60,726 nt of DNA from Conidiobolus coronatus NRRL 28638 (Eukaryota > Entomophthoromycota > Entomophthoromycetes > Entomophthorales > Conidiobolaceae). Below the pieces are notes generated by a model that had not been told where the DNA came from, ran no database searches, and worked only from the letters and a program-made list of their open reading frames with translations. Location of the stretch: positions 4,089 to 64,814 of the forward strand of contig KQ964598.1 of assembly GCA_001566745.1 (NCBI GenBank), written 5' to 3'. Position numbers and translations under genes: made by a program. Every line of letters starts with the position of its first letter. The first letter of the stretch is position 1. This document shows positions 26,753 to 37,252 of the stretch, one piece after another.

Positions 26753-29350
26753 ATGCAAAAAACGAGGTTTTTCTCAAATATTTTAAAATTTAAAAAATTG
26801 CAAAGACTAAGGCCTCTTAAAGGCAAGTTGTTTTTAATAGTTAAAGAGGAATTTAAACAAGCTAAAGACTATTACTTAACTAAAACTAAGTTGATAGCTT
26901 TGGGGGGAAAAGAAACCGACGATGTTGAAACTACAGGGGTACACTACTACATTTGCAATAATGTTAACACACCTAAATATAGGCGAGCTATTGAGTTGGG
27001 GGTAACTTTATTAACATCCGAGTTCGTTGTTGCTGTTGACGAAGCGGCTAAATCAAATAAATTGGAATTAGATCGGCTAGTATCAGATTCTAAGCTACCC
27101 CCGTTTTACCTTTTAAACTTTTTATTGTTAGGCCTCAATTCTACCGAAGATTCTGAGTATAAAAAATTAGAGACTGTAATAGAGAGTAGCGGTGGAAATG
27201 TTGATACAAGAATCACTACTAAAACTGATATTATAGCTGTTAAAAATAGTTATAAATTTAAGTTTGACTCCATCTCCAGCAGGGATAACAGCAAATTCAG
27301 GGTAGTTAATTATGATTGGATATTGGATTGTGATAGGTCTTTTATATTTGAAGTTTTAACAAATTACCCTTACGGTGCATCTAATAAATATGACGGGACG
27401 GGTGGAGATTTAAAAATAAAAACCGATCGAGATTTTAACAAAGTATTTTCAGGGTGCCATTTTTATATTCCTCAAGATTATTTATTAAAGAGTATTGCTA
27501 TAAAAACAAGTATTCAAATTAATCTTGGTATAATACACGATAAAGAATCCATTCGCCACGTTACGCATTTTATGGTTCCTAGGACTGGCTTTACACCTCA
27601 GGATAAATCTTTAATAACTGGGCTTGACAAAAATCAAATAAAATTTGTTCAATTAAATTGGATTGAAGAATCTGCCCAGCAACATAGACGCATTGACGAG
27701 TCCGACTATTTGGTAGATTCCGAAACTGGTGAATGGGTCAAAAATAAAAACAAATCAATGCAGAAATCTTATAATGCAGCGTACACAAAAGATTTTCTCC
27801 GAAAATCAAATCAGCAGCTACAGAGTAGCTTTAAAGATTTCCCTGGAAATCAGCAGCATCGCAGCATAAGTGGTTTGCCTCACCAATTAAGTTTGCACAT
27901 CAAAGAAAATCAAGGTGAGCCCCCGCTTTACTGGGACTCTTCAACGACGGCTGGCAAATTGCACTCTGCTGGCGAGTGCTCGTCACGTCTTTGTATGTTT
28001 AATAATACTCAATTTTTGATTGTTGGATTTCCTAGCAAAAAAACGAGCGTAATAAAAGATTGTATCGAGCAAGGAGGTGGTGTAGTGCTCAAAGAGGCTT
28101 TAGAGGCAGGCTGTCAAACGGTCTGCGTGTTGCCTTTTGACGGTTCTATTAAAATGAGCCCCCGGAAGAGTAATTCTTACGCTTCTGAGTTTTGGGTGGA
28201 AAGGTGTATAAATGACCGAGTGTTCCACTTGACAACCGAGAACATCTTATTTCAACCTTTGGAAAACTGTGAAGCAATTCAAGGATTTGACAAATATATA
28301 TTTTGCTTCACAGGTGTTGAAACATTAGAAAGAGACCAGCTGATAAAAGTATTAGAAAAATTGGGAGCTAGAACTTCACAAAGTTTTACTTCAAAATGCA
28401 CCCATTTAGTCGTCATTAAAAGCAACCAAAGAAGTAAAAAAGTATTGAGGGCAGAGGCTTTGAGGGTTCCTATTGTTAACCTTATCGAGATTTACCAAAT
28501 TATTAGAACAGGCTACAATCATTTGATATTGGGTAACACTTCGATTTCTGCTCATAACACACAGCTTCAATTTACAGATTCGAACCGAAATAATATTTCT
28601 TCCATTATGAAAGGGTATATATTTTGCCTAGATAACTTGGGCGATGATATGGGCCGAGAGATGATGAAAAAAATACAGACTATGGGCGGTGAGTTATGCT
28701 TTTCCCCGTTCAAAAAAACCACGCATATAATACAAAATCTGAGGTCAAACCAAAAAACCCAATACGTTGCGAAAAATGTTCATAGGATTTATCCTCACAT
28801 TAAATTTGCTAGTTATTATTGGATCAATTGGTCCTATAAATATGGTGCAAACTTGAACCCTAGAAAGTACCCCTCTAACTTTGACCCCATAGTCTTTGGG
28901 ATAGATGAGCTCAAATTTGTAGAGGAGTCAAGGAGAAAGGTCTCAATTTTTGAACATGCTAATGAAGCTACAGGCGCCAAAACTTGTTACGCAGCCCCGG
29001 ACGCCAAAACTCCAAACCCGTCCAAGTACCACTATCTAATGGTAAAAAAGCTCAACAGCACGCTCAATGTATCGGAAAACACCAATCTCAATGTGCCGGA
29101 AGGGTCGTTTAGTGCGAGCTTGACAAGAGATAAGCTAATGCCACAGTTCCCACCCTCACGCTTTTCTCGAGACAAAGCAGGGCTAAAATTCAGTATACCA
29201 GTTTTTCCCTGTTTTAAGGATTTTAATTTAATAAAACATAACTTAGCCGATAAAAGTATTTATTCCCAATCCTGGAAAAGTCCAGAAATGCATGTGGAAG
29301 CTATAGAATATACCGAATGCTTAAAAGGTCCACAATTTTTTGGCTTCTAA
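26753..29350 (+). CDS. Multi-BRCT replication/checkpoint protein (Dpb11/Rad4/TopBP1-like)
   Basis: A scaffold that binds phosphorylated partners at replication origins and DNA lesions in the nucleus. ATG at 26753, 865 codons. BRCT-like units can be followed along the chain: residues about 20-110 (GKLFLIV...YYICNNV), 115-200 (ending YDWILDC), 225-320 (CHFYIPQDYLL...VQLNWIEESAQ), 425-500 (NTQFLIVGF...SEFWVERCI), 518-590 (KYIFCFTGVETLERDQLIK, CTHLVVIKSNQRSKKV) and 625-710 (GYIFCLDNLGDDMGREMMKK, TTHIIQ, YYWINWSYKYG). The Trp of the last helix is present in several. The number and pairing suit Dpb11/TopBP1; Brc1/Rtt107 is an alternative. The tail (730-865) looks disordered. Intact. Confidence 0.75.
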   Translation: MQKTRFFSNILKFKKLQRLRPLKGKLFLIVKEEFKQAKDYYLTKTKLIALGGKETDDVETTGVHYYICNNVNTPKYRRAIELGVTLLTSEFVVAVDEAAKSNKLELDRLVSDSKLPPFYLLNFLLLGLNSTEDSEYKKLETVIESSGGNVDTRITTKTDIIAVKNSYKFKFDSISSRDNSKFRVVNYDWILDCDRSFIFEVLTNYPYGASNKYDGTGGDLKIKTDRDFNKVFSGCHFYIPQDYLLKSIAIKTSIQINLGIIHDKESIRHVTHFMVPRTGFTPQDKSLITGLDKNQIKFVQLNWIEESAQQHRRIDESDYLVDSETGEWVKNKNKSMQKSYNAAYTKDFLRKSNQQLQSSFKDFPGNQQHRSISGLPHQLSLHIKENQGEPPLYWDSSTTAGKLHSAGECSSRLCMFNNTQFLIVGFPSKKTSVIKDCIEQGGGVVLKEALEAGCQTVCVLPFDGSIKMSPRKSNSYASEFWVERCINDRVFHLTTENILFQPLENCEAIQGFDKYIFCFTGVETLERDQLIKVLEKLGARTSQSFTSKCTHLVVIKSNQRSKKVLRAEALRVPIVNLIEIYQIIRTGYNHLILGNTSISAHNTQLQFTDSNRNNISSIMKGYIFCLDNLGDDMGREMMKKIQTMGGELCFSPFKKTTHIIQNLRSNQKTQYVAKNVHRIYPHIKFASYYWINWSYKYGANLNPRKYPSNFDPIVFGIDELKFVEESRRKVSIFEHANEATGAKTCYAAPDAKTPNPSKYHYLMVKKLNSTLNVSENTNLNVPEGSFSASLTRDKLMPQFPPSRFSRDKAGLKFSIPVFPCFKDFNLIKHNLADKSIYSQSWKSPEMHVEAIEYTECLKGPQFFGF

Positions 29351-29408
29351 ATTTAATTGTTTAGATTTATTCAACCCTTAAATTGAACTTTTATTTAAAA
29401 AATATAAT

Positions 29409-31280
29409 ATGGATAATACAACAGATAGTACAATTATCGGGGAAGGAATACCTATTACCAACCATAATAATACCGAAGTCGATTCTATAGCCGGTACACC
29501 TGTTGCTGTTGCTTTGCACCCCTGTGATCTATGTCGCAGTCGTAGAATTATGTGTGATTATGGTTTACCAGAATGTCAGAGGTGTATTGACAACAAGGTA
29601 GGTTGTACGTATTCTAGCGATAGGCCTAAATCTCGCAGGCGGTCCCGATATATAGATATGCTCGAGAGAAAAATCAGCGCTTTAGAGAGTCTTATTGAGT
29701 CAAACTCTAAAGGAAATAAAGAATATTCTTCAAACATCGACTCCTCCCTCACAGTACCGAGCACATTTGTGTCTAGTGTCAAAAGTCAACAGAAGCGTCA
29801 GGGGGAAGAGGGGTCCGTGCAGGACGATGAAAGCTCGCCACCATCTCTGTCTAGAAAAACCCCTGAGATTTTAAGTGACTTAAAATCTGGTGACCCCGTC
29901 CCAACTATCAACTTTAACAAAACATTCAATTCTAGTATGGCTGGTAATCAGCCTCTGTTCGATCATTTAATTGAAGTTTACTTCAACCACGTCCATAATT
30001 ACATCGGAATTATACACCGTCCGACTTTCATGATGCTATATCAATCAAACTCAGTCCCAGAAATCTTAGCTTGGTCAGTATTTGCTTTATCTGCTAGGTT
30101 TTCACACCATTTAGCTTTACTAGCTACTCCCTCCGCCCCCGCTGGAAGACATTTTGCCGACAGGGCTCAAGATTTGTTTCGAAAGCACCTACACAAGTCC
30201 CCGTCATTTGAAGATGTCCAAGCTGGTATACTTATGGCATGCTATGAATTCGCATCTGGGAAGGGAGAATATGCAACCTATTTTGTTGGTGTAGCTCAAA
30301 GGTCTGCACAATATATTGGCATTGGCTTCATTGATTCCCATATGGTCTACAACCCTGCGAGTCCAAATTTATTAAATTGGCACGAAATAGAAACGAGAAG
30401 AAGACTTTGGTGGGCTTGCCTGCAGTGTGATATTATCGCATCATCTTTGATAGGGAGACCTTTAGGTGTTGATGATCGTGACTATATGGTAGAATTTCCA
30501 GGAGATGACGCAGTTTGGGACCCGAGCCACCACTATCAGTATAAGCCATACTACTGGTTTCAATATGCAGCCAAACTAACTGTTATTTGGAGGGAGATAT
30601 ATATGTTTATACAGCATAGACATCTTAGAAGATGGTACTCAAATTCTACCATCAGGAATGCATTCAATAAGCTGGATCAGGATTTAGTGGCATTCATGCA
30701 AGATTTACCTGCACATATGCACTTTTCACCAGAGACTAACCACACCCTAAGGAAAGAAATTACACACCATCATCGGGCAACAGCTATTCTTCATAGTATA
30801 TACTGGACTGTAGTTATTATGCTACACCGTAGTAATTTGGCGCATGGAATAGCACAAAAATCTGTCACAACATTCGAAATGAGATCCAGAGACAGATGTG
30901 TTCAAGCTGCTCACGAGTTAGGGCGAATGGTTGTTGACTTTTCGGGCCATGAAGACAAAGTCCTTGACGTCTTCACCCCGTTTGCTATTTTCAACGCTGC
31001 TACCATTTATGCTAATTTAGCATTTGCTGAAAATGGCGACAATACATCTGTTGCAAAAGAAAGATTAAATCAAATCAGAAGTTTTTTAAAGAAAACTGTC
31101 CAGTCTTGGAATATGAGCGAAATGTACATTGAAATACTACGACTACTCGAGTCTATCCTAATCAGGGATAATTCTAGTTGCGACTCTAGTAAGACAAATT
31201 GCTCAGGCTGGCAAGTCCCGACAAGCACAAGTTACTTCCAATGGTACTTTAGTAATTTAGCGCCAATAAAGGGGGAATAG
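29409..31280 (+). CDS. Zn(II)2Cys6 transcription factor with fungal_trans domain
   Basis: A fungal-specific DNA-binding regulator. ATG at 29409, 623 codons, only 58 bp after the BRCT gene on the same strand. The binuclear zinc cluster uses Cys39, 42, 49, 56, 59 and 66 with spacing C-x2-C-x6-C-x6-C-x2-C-x6-C, followed by a basic linker (RPKSRRRSRY) and a short coiled coil (IDMLERKISALESLIES) for dimerisation. The middle homology region starts near residue 180 (LIEVYFNHVHNYIGIIHRPT) and includes WHEIETRRRLWWACLQCD near 328, the hallmark motif of the fungal_trans domain. Target genes cannot be inferred from the sequence. Intact and intronless; the C-terminus lies 52 bp from the convergent Atg14-like gene. 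Confidence 0.93.
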   Translation: MDNTTDSTIIGEGIPITNHNNTEVDSIAGTPVAVALHPCDLCRSRRIMCDYGLPECQRCIDNKVGCTYSSDRPKSRRRSRYIDMLERKISALESLIESNSKGNKEYSSNIDSSLTVPSTFVSSVKSQQKRQGEEGSVQDDESSPPSLSRKTPEILSDLKSGDPVPTINFNKTFNSSMAGNQPLFDHLIEVYFNHVHNYIGIIHRPTFMMLYQSNSVPEILAWSVFALSARFSHHLALLATPSAPAGRHFADRAQDLFRKHLHKSPSFEDVQAGILMACYEFASGKGEYATYFVGVAQRSAQYIGIGFIDSHMVYNPASPNLLNWHEIETRRRLWWACLQCDIIASSLIGRPLGVDDRDYMVEFPGDDAVWDPSHHYQYKPYYWFQYAAKLTVIWREIYMFIQHRHLRRWYSNSTIRNAFNKLDQDLVAFMQDLPAHMHFSPETNHTLRKEITHHHRATAILHSIYWTVVIMLHRSNLAHGIAQKSVTTFEMRSRDRCVQAAHELGRMVVDFSGHEDKVLDVFTPFAIFNAATIYANLAFAENGDNTSVAKERLNQIRSFLKKTVQSWNMSEMYIEILRLLESILIRDNSSCDSSKTNCSGWQVPTSTSYFQWYFSNLAPIKGE

Positions 31281-31332
31281 AGTTTATATAAAAAAATATA
31301 TTTTTAACCACACCATTTCTAATGTGCATTTA

Positions 31333-32700
31333 TCAAATACCAGCTGCATGTAACTCTGATGGAGTTGGTGGTAACACAACGTCAACAATATCCCAGGGTT
31401 CGTCTTCTGCTTTGGGAGTATCCCTGTCAGGGATGAAGTAATCATCTAGAAGGTTTTTATCCATAAACGTGTAACGGGGGTTAGCCAAGGCTTGATTACC
31501 TTTAACATGTTTTGTGATTAAATTAAGCAACTCTTTAAACTCAAAATTGAAAGCTGGATCAAGTGCTTCACTAGTTTTTAGTACATTTAATGCATTTAAA
31601 TCACCCCCGCCCAGATCAGCCCCCCGCTTTAATCCTACATTAAAATCTAATCCCCGTTGTTGGCATATTTTGAAAAGTTGCTGCAGGTGACTAGGCCAGC
31701 CGCCCGTAGCCCATTCTGAGTAATCCTCAGAGGTAACAACTATTGATTGTGTGAAACATAAATATGCTAAATTATAGAAGCTGATCGCTACTAGCAACGG
31801 GTGGAAGTCTTGAATCTTATCCAACAGAAATAATGGTATGTCCGAAATATTTTGGAAATGTGTAAAACCGTGTTTAATGTAAGGGGTAGACTTTTGATAT
31901 ACAACTGAAAATGGTAGAAGTTTACCTAGGTATCGGGATATCTGATTTACAATGTGTATAAGATGTAATACACCGCCTCCAAATTGAAAATAGAACCTAA
32001 AATAAAGGGACCTGGTTTGTATATAGCTTTCTTGGGGTGTGGCTTTTGGATGGGAGGTTGGTTTTTTATTTATTGTGCCATTGGGAGGGAACTCTGAATT
32101 TATTTCAGGTGAATTTAAAGGGTTATATTGTATTCTCTGGGAATAGTTTAAATGGGTTTTTGAATTACATCTACAATCATGCGCAGTATTTCTACAAAAA
32201 GCTATTTTCCCAGGCTGTTGAGACACAAAAGAATCTACAGGGCAAAAATACACCATTGAGCGAAGCTGACAAACAAGTCCTTTCCTAGTATATCCTGTCC
32301 TAACTTGAGTATCTATCTCCACTTCTTTTATTTTTGATATAAATAAATCTTTTTCTGATTTAGATTGTTTAATTAAGTTATTTAATATTCTTTTATATTT
32401 TTCTATCTTAAGCTTTCTTTCGTGGTTTTGGCTTCTCACTTCTTTATTTTTTAATTTGTAATCTGCAATATTAGTAGCTAAGTCACAACACTGTAGCTTA
32501 AATTGTACAATTTGCTCTTTTAAATAATTTGTTTTTAGTTGGTTTATTTTTTTGGCATAATGATTTCGTACGATTTCTTTTATATTGGGAATATTTATCA
32601 CAATGTTGTTTTTAACCCCTATATATTCAAATAGGCTTTCCTTTACACAAGTATTGCAATAAAATTTGGGTTTTTCCTGAAGGCATGTTGAGCACCCCAT
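31333..32700 (-). CDS. Atg14/Barkor-like subunit of the autophagy PI3-kinase complex
   Basis: A regulatory subunit that steers Vps34-Vps15-Atg6 to autophagosome formation sites. ATG at 32700, 455 codons. The N-terminus has two C-x2-C pairs (CSTC and CNTC) as in Atg14, then a long coiled coil (about 50-135). Next come TRKGLVCQLRSM (the start of the Atg14/UVRAG homology block), SLYFRFYFQFGGGVLHLIHI and FYNLAYLCFTQ, which correspond to the conserved LRAGxHIxxxLSxYL and LLxYNVxYLC blocks. The tail (WDIVDVVLPPTPSEL) could serve as a membrane-binding end, but no clear BATS helix is seen. UVRAG/Vps38 is the main alternative; the N-terminal Cys pairs favour Atg14. The frame is continuous. Confidence 0.65.
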   Translation of the reverse strand: MGCSTCLQEKPKFYCNTCVKESLFEYIGVKNNIVINIPNIKEIVRNHYAKKINQLKTNYLKEQIVQFKLQCCDLATNIADYKLKNKEVRSQNHERKLKIEKYKRILNNLIKQSKSEKDLFISKIKEVEIDTQVRTGYTRKGLVCQLRSMVYFCPVDSFVSQQPGKIAFCRNTAHDCRCNSKTHLNYSQRIQYNPLNSPEINSEFPPNGTINKKPTSHPKATPQESYIQTRSLYFRFYFQFGGGVLHLIHIVNQISRYLGKLLPFSVVYQKSTPYIKHGFTHFQNISDIPLFLLDKIQDFHPLLVAISFYNLAYLCFTQSIVVTSEDYSEWATGGWPSHLQQLFKICQQRGLDFNVGLKRGADLGGGDLNALNVLKTSEALDPAFNFEFKELLNLITKHVKGNQALANPRYTFMDKNLLDDYFIPDRDTPKAEDEPWDIVDVVLPPTPSELHAAGI

Positions 32701-33423
32701 ATCTTTTACATATTATTTTTATTTAATTAACACATCCGCATCACTTAGGAGCCATGAATTAGGAAAATATTCTCTGAAAAAAATACAACAATATCCGAGC
32801 GGATTCTCTTACTTGAATTTTCACTATTTTCAATGGATTTTTAAGATTATGTTCAAAACGTTGACTCAAAGCTGGCTCTTCATTTCAGGGAATATTATTA
32901 GATGCGACCTACACATTGGTACCTATAATAGAAAAAACTTAACGGCGGTTACTTTACCTATGGTAGATAAGCCTAAATGTTGAATTACTTTCGTACCAGT
33001 AGTTGAAACGTAAATAAATAGAACTTAAACAATTGAAGGCAGAATTGGATTCTTTGAAATCGGATAGAGGTTGTTCAGCAGAATAGTTATACAATTTCGA
33101 GCATGTTTGATTAGTGTTATTTGTCTTGTATATTCCGTATGTATACCCATTACTGTATAAAAGTTGTATCTCTATATCTCCAAATTCGGTAGACACGCCC
33201 GCAAATTTTTATTAGTATTGAAATTTGAAAATCTATTTTTAGGCTTGATTATTATGAGCAACTGCATAACGTATTCAATTTTCATATTAAATGGAATAAG
33301 TCATCTCATGCAGCCAACCTGGTATATTCAATGAAGACCAGTGAAGTACCAATTGTTTTGAATAACCGTATATTTTATAAAAATCAAATTTAAACTACTA
33401 AAATATTTCAAAAATACCATTAA
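32701..33423. other. Spacer between Atg14-like gene and viral-type polymerase
   Basis: About 720 bp. A minus-strand frame (32954-33196, GTG start) gives EIQLLYSNGYTYGIYKTNNT and may be the remnant of a small gene, but it has no ATG and no family. The last 60 bp before the polymerase start are extremely A/T-rich. Confidence 0.3.
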
Positions 33424-35613
33424 ATGTCTTATAAGTGGAGATTCTACAATAATTATGCTGTCAATGCAGCCGGGGTAGATGTGTACTTTGATGGGTATAC
33501 ATTCGTGGAAGATCCGAGTGGAGAATACAACTCTGTGTCTGGTCGCAATTATTCTAAACATCCTATAGATTATGCATCTGTTTATAACAAGTTGGAAATA
33601 TATAGCAAGTACGAAATAGATAGAAATGTAAAAATATTATCCTTTGATATAGAATGTTACAACGATATCATATTTATGATTTGTATAGTGGTTCAAGATC
33701 CCAAACCAACACTAAGCGGGGGGGCTCCGGTGCAGCTTTTAGACTCCCAGAGAGTCAGGCGTTATACACTTAAACAAAACTTTTCGGATTTCTTTGCCAT
33801 TATTGAAAAAGAAAGGCCTGATGTAATTACGGGCTACAATATCTGTGGTTATGATTTTCCAAAAATCGTAGAGCAGATTGGTAGAAGCAGCTACAACATA
33901 GTCAGTCTAGAATGGGAATCATCAGCCTTTGGGAAAAATACAATCAAGTATATAGACTTTCCATTTGCTGTTGTAGTGGATCTATATCTTATTATAAGAC
34001 GCGATTACATACTTGAGTCGTATTCTCTAAACGAAGTTTCTAAACACTTTCTTAATGAAAGTAAATACGACTTGACCTACAAACAAATGTTCAAGCTGTA
34101 TGAACAAAATAGTCTTGCTGAGATTGAGAAGTATTGTTTGCAAGACACACAACTGGTTGTTAATTTATTCAATAAGATGAATGTTTGGATTGGACTCTGT
34201 GAATTGTCTAAACTAACACATACACCTATTGAAGACCTATATACAAGAGGCCAGACTTATAGACTAAAGAACATGTATCAGTACGAATTCTTACAGAGAA
34301 AGTATGTATTCGACTACAACGGATCCAACCTAAAATACGACGAAAAGCTAGTGGGGGCACTTGTCATCGATGGTAAACCGGGACTGTATGGCGAAAGCTT
34401 TATTGTTGACTTCAATTCCTTGTACCCAAACATTATTATCAATGAGGGTATATGTTATTCTAAACAGCATATTGTTGCCAATATTGTTAAAGAGCTTATA
34501 GACAAAAGAAAACACATAAAGAAGTTGTATGCTCAGGAGACAGAAGGTGTAATGAAAATAGTTTATGATAAGAGACAATGGGCTTACAAAATTTTAGCCA
34601 ACTCCATCTACGGTGCTTTTGGAGCTAAAGGAGTTCTGTACAAGCCGGAGATTGCACAGTTGATTACAAGAGTTGGTAGAGAGAATCTTATTACCGCAAA
34701 ATCCGTAATAGAGTCGTATAAAGGTTGCAGGGTGTTTTACGGGGATACAGATTCCTGCATGGTGGAGTATGACTCTGTGGAGTATGACACTAGTACTAAA
34801 CTAAACAGTTTACTACCCAACATAATAGAAAGTGTATACTCCAAGACAAACATACTCCTAGAAATGGAGAACAAGTTTAAAAGCTTCTTATTGGTCTCTA
34901 AAAAGAAATACATCGCTAAGCGAGACAATGGTAGCATTTATAACAGGGGTTTAAGCGTCCAACGGTCGTTTTGCAGATTTAGTAGAGAATTGTTGAAACA
35001 AACATCAGTAATGCTTTTAAATGGTGAAGACCCTAGAGCATACATAGGTGAACAAATCAAAGATTTGCTGGCTGGAAAGATAGGAAAAGAAAAACTTATT
35101 ATGAAAACAAACCTCAAGGATGAATATGACAATGTATGTGCCAATAGTATTTTCCAGAGCAGTATAAAGGATCACAGTGCTAGGCTGGCCCCTGGCTTCC
35201 AGCAAACAGTTGAATACTACTACACCTATCCCAGAGCAGAAGATCTTGCTGGCGACCACACACGTAAGGATAAAATGGGTTATTGCTACTCTGTTGAAGC
35301 AGATAACATTGACTATATACTGTATCTCAGACAATTAAAACAGATAGACACTGTGTTAGATTTAGTATACAACGGAAATGTGATACAAAATTATATAAAA
35401 AATAAAAATATTATGCGAGAACTAAAGATAAAGATATATATGAATCGTAATGGTTATATATTCCTAGATACCCCAAAATATGTTACAGACGAAATAGGGC
35501 TCAAAAACGGATACATGAAATTAGACGATAAGAACGCTTTGACACGAGAGTGGATAAAAAATAAATACAACAAGAGTAATCCTGTGCATAAGTCGATGAT
35601 AAAATATATATGA
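33424..35613 (+). CDS. Family B DNA polymerase, RNA-primed viral type
   Basis: A replicative polymerase with proofreading exonuclease. ATG at 33424, 729 codons, no interruption. Exo I: LSFDIECYND (Asp75, Glu77). Exo II: GYNICGYDFP (137-146). Exo III: YCLQDTQLV (237-245, with Y-x3-D). Polymerase motif A: VDFNSLYPNII (Asp329). Motif B: KILANSIYGAFG (389-400). Motif C: YGDTDSCM (439-446). KKKY follows at 493-496. The spacing, absence of a terminal-protein insertion between exo and motif A, and the YGDTDS form place it with the NCLDV/herpes/eukaryotic-like branch rather than protein-primed polymerases. It is much shorter than host Pol delta (about 1,100 residues) and lacks C-terminal Cys metal sites, so it is not a host replicase. 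All catalytic residues are present. Confidence 0.93.
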   Translation: MSYKWRFYNNYAVNAAGVDVYFDGYTFVEDPSGEYNSVSGRNYSKHPIDYASVYNKLEIYSKYEIDRNVKILSFDIECYNDIIFMICIVVQDPKPTLSGGAPVQLLDSQRVRRYTLKQNFSDFFAIIEKERPDVITGYNICGYDFPKIVEQIGRSSYNIVSLEWESSAFGKNTIKYIDFPFAVVVDLYLIIRRDYILESYSLNEVSKHFLNESKYDLTYKQMFKLYEQNSLAEIEKYCLQDTQLVVNLFNKMNVWIGLCELSKLTHTPIEDLYTRGQTYRLKNMYQYEFLQRKYVFDYNGSNLKYDEKLVGALVIDGKPGLYGESFIVDFNSLYPNIIINEGICYSKQHIVANIVKELIDKRKHIKKLYAQETEGVMKIVYDKRQWAYKILANSIYGAFGAKGVLYKPEIAQLITRVGRENLITAKSVIESYKGCRVFYGDTDSCMVEYDSVEYDTSTKLNSLLPNIIESVYSKTNILLEMENKFKSFLLVSKKKYIAKRDNGSIYNRGLSVQRSFCRFSRELLKQTSVMLLNGEDPRAYIGEQIKDLLAGKIGKEKLIMKTNLKDEYDNVCANSIFQSSIKDHSARLAPGFQQTVEYYYTYPRAEDLAGDHTRKDKMGYCYSVEADNIDYILYLRQLKQIDTVLDLVYNGNVIQNYIKNKNIMRELKIKIYMNRNGYIFLDTPKYVTDEIGLKNGYMKLDDKNALTREWIKNKYNKSNPVHKSMIKYI

Positions 35614-35763
35614 GAGATTCCAGTTAATACTCCTAGCAATTCCCTTGTTGTAATCAAATACCTGACCATAATATATTTCATCTAATATTTCCTCGTAGAT
35701 TGCTAGAAAAGTTGATTTCGAGGAGACCAGGCTTGGGGAGAATAGATCTAGATTTCTCCGATA
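35521..35763 (-). other. Open minus-strand frame overlapping the polymerase 3' end
   Basis: An 81-codon open stretch without ATG. Its distal part, outside the polymerase gene, reads like protein (FLAIYEEILDEIYYGQVFDY). It could be the rest of a convergent viral gene that overlapped the polymerase end, or chance. Confidence 0.2.
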
Positions 35764-35764
35764 T

Positions 35765-36390
35765 TAAATTAGTTTGACCATTATCCTATAAAACTGTGTG
35801 TTATAGCTTCATGAAATCTTTTCGTATCGAAAATCTCCTTAATATGCTGTCTTACCCCAAAGCAACCTGCTATTAAGCAAGTTAGCATACCAAAGAAGCA
35901 AGCTTCAACGGTGTAAGTAGAAGATAAGGTAGAGAAAGGAACAATGAACTTTTTTGCAAAAAAGCGATACACTTGAAGTTCTTCATATGATGATGGCTAA
36001 AAATTAAAGAAGAAGGTTGCCAACATTTCCACTTTCAAAGCTACCAAGGACTTGGCCGGTGCTAAGAGTGCTTTACAAAATGAAATTTTAGGTGGCTTAA
36101 GAATTTCCGAATTTTCGCACCTGAAAAACCTGAAGAAAGTCCTCTTACAGACTTAGCTGGTTAGATTAACGGTGTATCGAGGATTAAACTTTCTGGAGGC
36201 TTCGTTCAATACAATACCAGAGAGGAACGAACCCAAAATATTTCATAAAAAATATGCACAGCTATCCCGAAGCTATTGTTAAGCACCTTACTACTAAAAC
36301 ATCGTTGCTTGTTTTTAAAGCAGTCTTTCCTTATTGAAAAGATTGTTGAAACTATCAATATTCTTGTTAATTTCACACTTTTGTGGTAAT
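35765..36390. other. Decayed DNA with coding traces
   Basis: Around 36020-36240 the plus strand gives FKATKDLAGAKSALQNEIL and, in another frame, PEESPLTDLAG and IKLSGGFVQYNTREERT. These look like pieces of one unidentified protein separated by a frameshift. Confidence 0.25.
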
Positions 36391-37150
36391 TCAATGTGAT
36401 AATCTTTGAAGTCTTGGAAGATAAGTAAATAGTGAGTTAATGGCAAGTAATGATTCTCGAATTCGAGAAAAGTAGCTATCGGCACCCATTGAGTTAACGA
36501 GAACAGGCATGATGCTTGATAAAGCTTCTTCAATAACATAGAAACTATAGTTATCATCTTTACAAATAACGTTTGTTCTCATAAAGGTGAAATGAGGCAT
36601 AATGCTATGAAGAACTTGCTCGGGAGAGTGTTGAGAAATAGTAGCTAAGAGAAGTAAAGCTGAGTTATATGTTTGAGGGTTGGTAGATAATCTTAAGCAT
36701 TGTCCAATGCTATTAATACGAATAGGAGTGGACGTCAAAACGGATGAATCAAACTTGCAAATTGGTGTTGCTAAATACAAAATAAGTTGGAAAGCGTAGT
36801 CAAATTAAGCATATCCAATAGAAGATGCCAAATCGATGAAAAATGGTAATGAAATGACTTTCAAACTTACCCCTCTTGTTTGCCATTTCGACACCAAAAC
36901 AAATTTGATCAGATTTTTCTGTTAATCCAAGTGCGAAAGAGATAAAGCAGCTGAAGAGAAGTATTGTGTAATATCTTCCAAAAGTTTTCCTTCAGCTGGA
37001 GATAAAGAAAGTTGCTTAGAAACCTTTTCAAGTAGATTGCTCAAAAGAGTGTTACTATCAATAGATTCAACACAGCGGAGAGCGAGAGGGACAGCTGTGT
37101 ACCCAAGATCATCATGAAGAGGTATTTTCTTGATTAACTTTTTTTAGATT
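36391..37150 (-). pseudogene. Utp10/HEATR1 fragment (U3 snoRNP / pre-rRNA processing)
   Basis: Two minus-strand blocks in different frames. The upstream block (about 37150-36940) gives KIPLHDDLGYTAVPLALRCV and LSPAEGKLLEDITQYFSSAA. The second (36780-36391) gives NSALLLLATISQHSPEQVLH, then SIMPHFTFMRTNV, then DDNYSFYVIEEALSSIMPVL. The block 'LLLLASxxxxxPExVLHxxMPxFTFMGxNxxxxDDxYSxxVIExT' is diagnostic of the C-terminal half of Utp10/HEATR1, a HEAT-repeat nucleolar protein of about 1,800-2,100 residues. Only some 250 residues remain, with stops and frameshifts, so this is a dead partial copy; a functional gene must exist elsewhere. Confidence 0.6.
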
Positions 37151-37252
37151 AGGTCCTTCAAGAGTAATTTTCTTTGGGATAGCGAATGCTTTCTGTATTG
37201 AAAACGCACTCTAAAGTAGAGTTGAAAAATAAGATTAAAATTAGTAATTCCT

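Noticed and set aside
28570-28600. A ggttcgaatc-like box (minus strand) suggesting a tRNA T arm
   Set aside because: It lies in the middle of the BRCT coding frame and no acceptor stem or anticodon arm can be formed around it.
31970-32290. A possible intron in the Atg14-like gene (less conserved middle segment)
   Set aside because: The frame stays open through the segment and no convincing donor and acceptor pair flanks it; a divergent linker is simpler.
34348-35681. Several minus-strand frames of 65-105 codons inside the DNA polymerase
   Set aside because: Antisense shadows of a gene with complete catalytic motifs.
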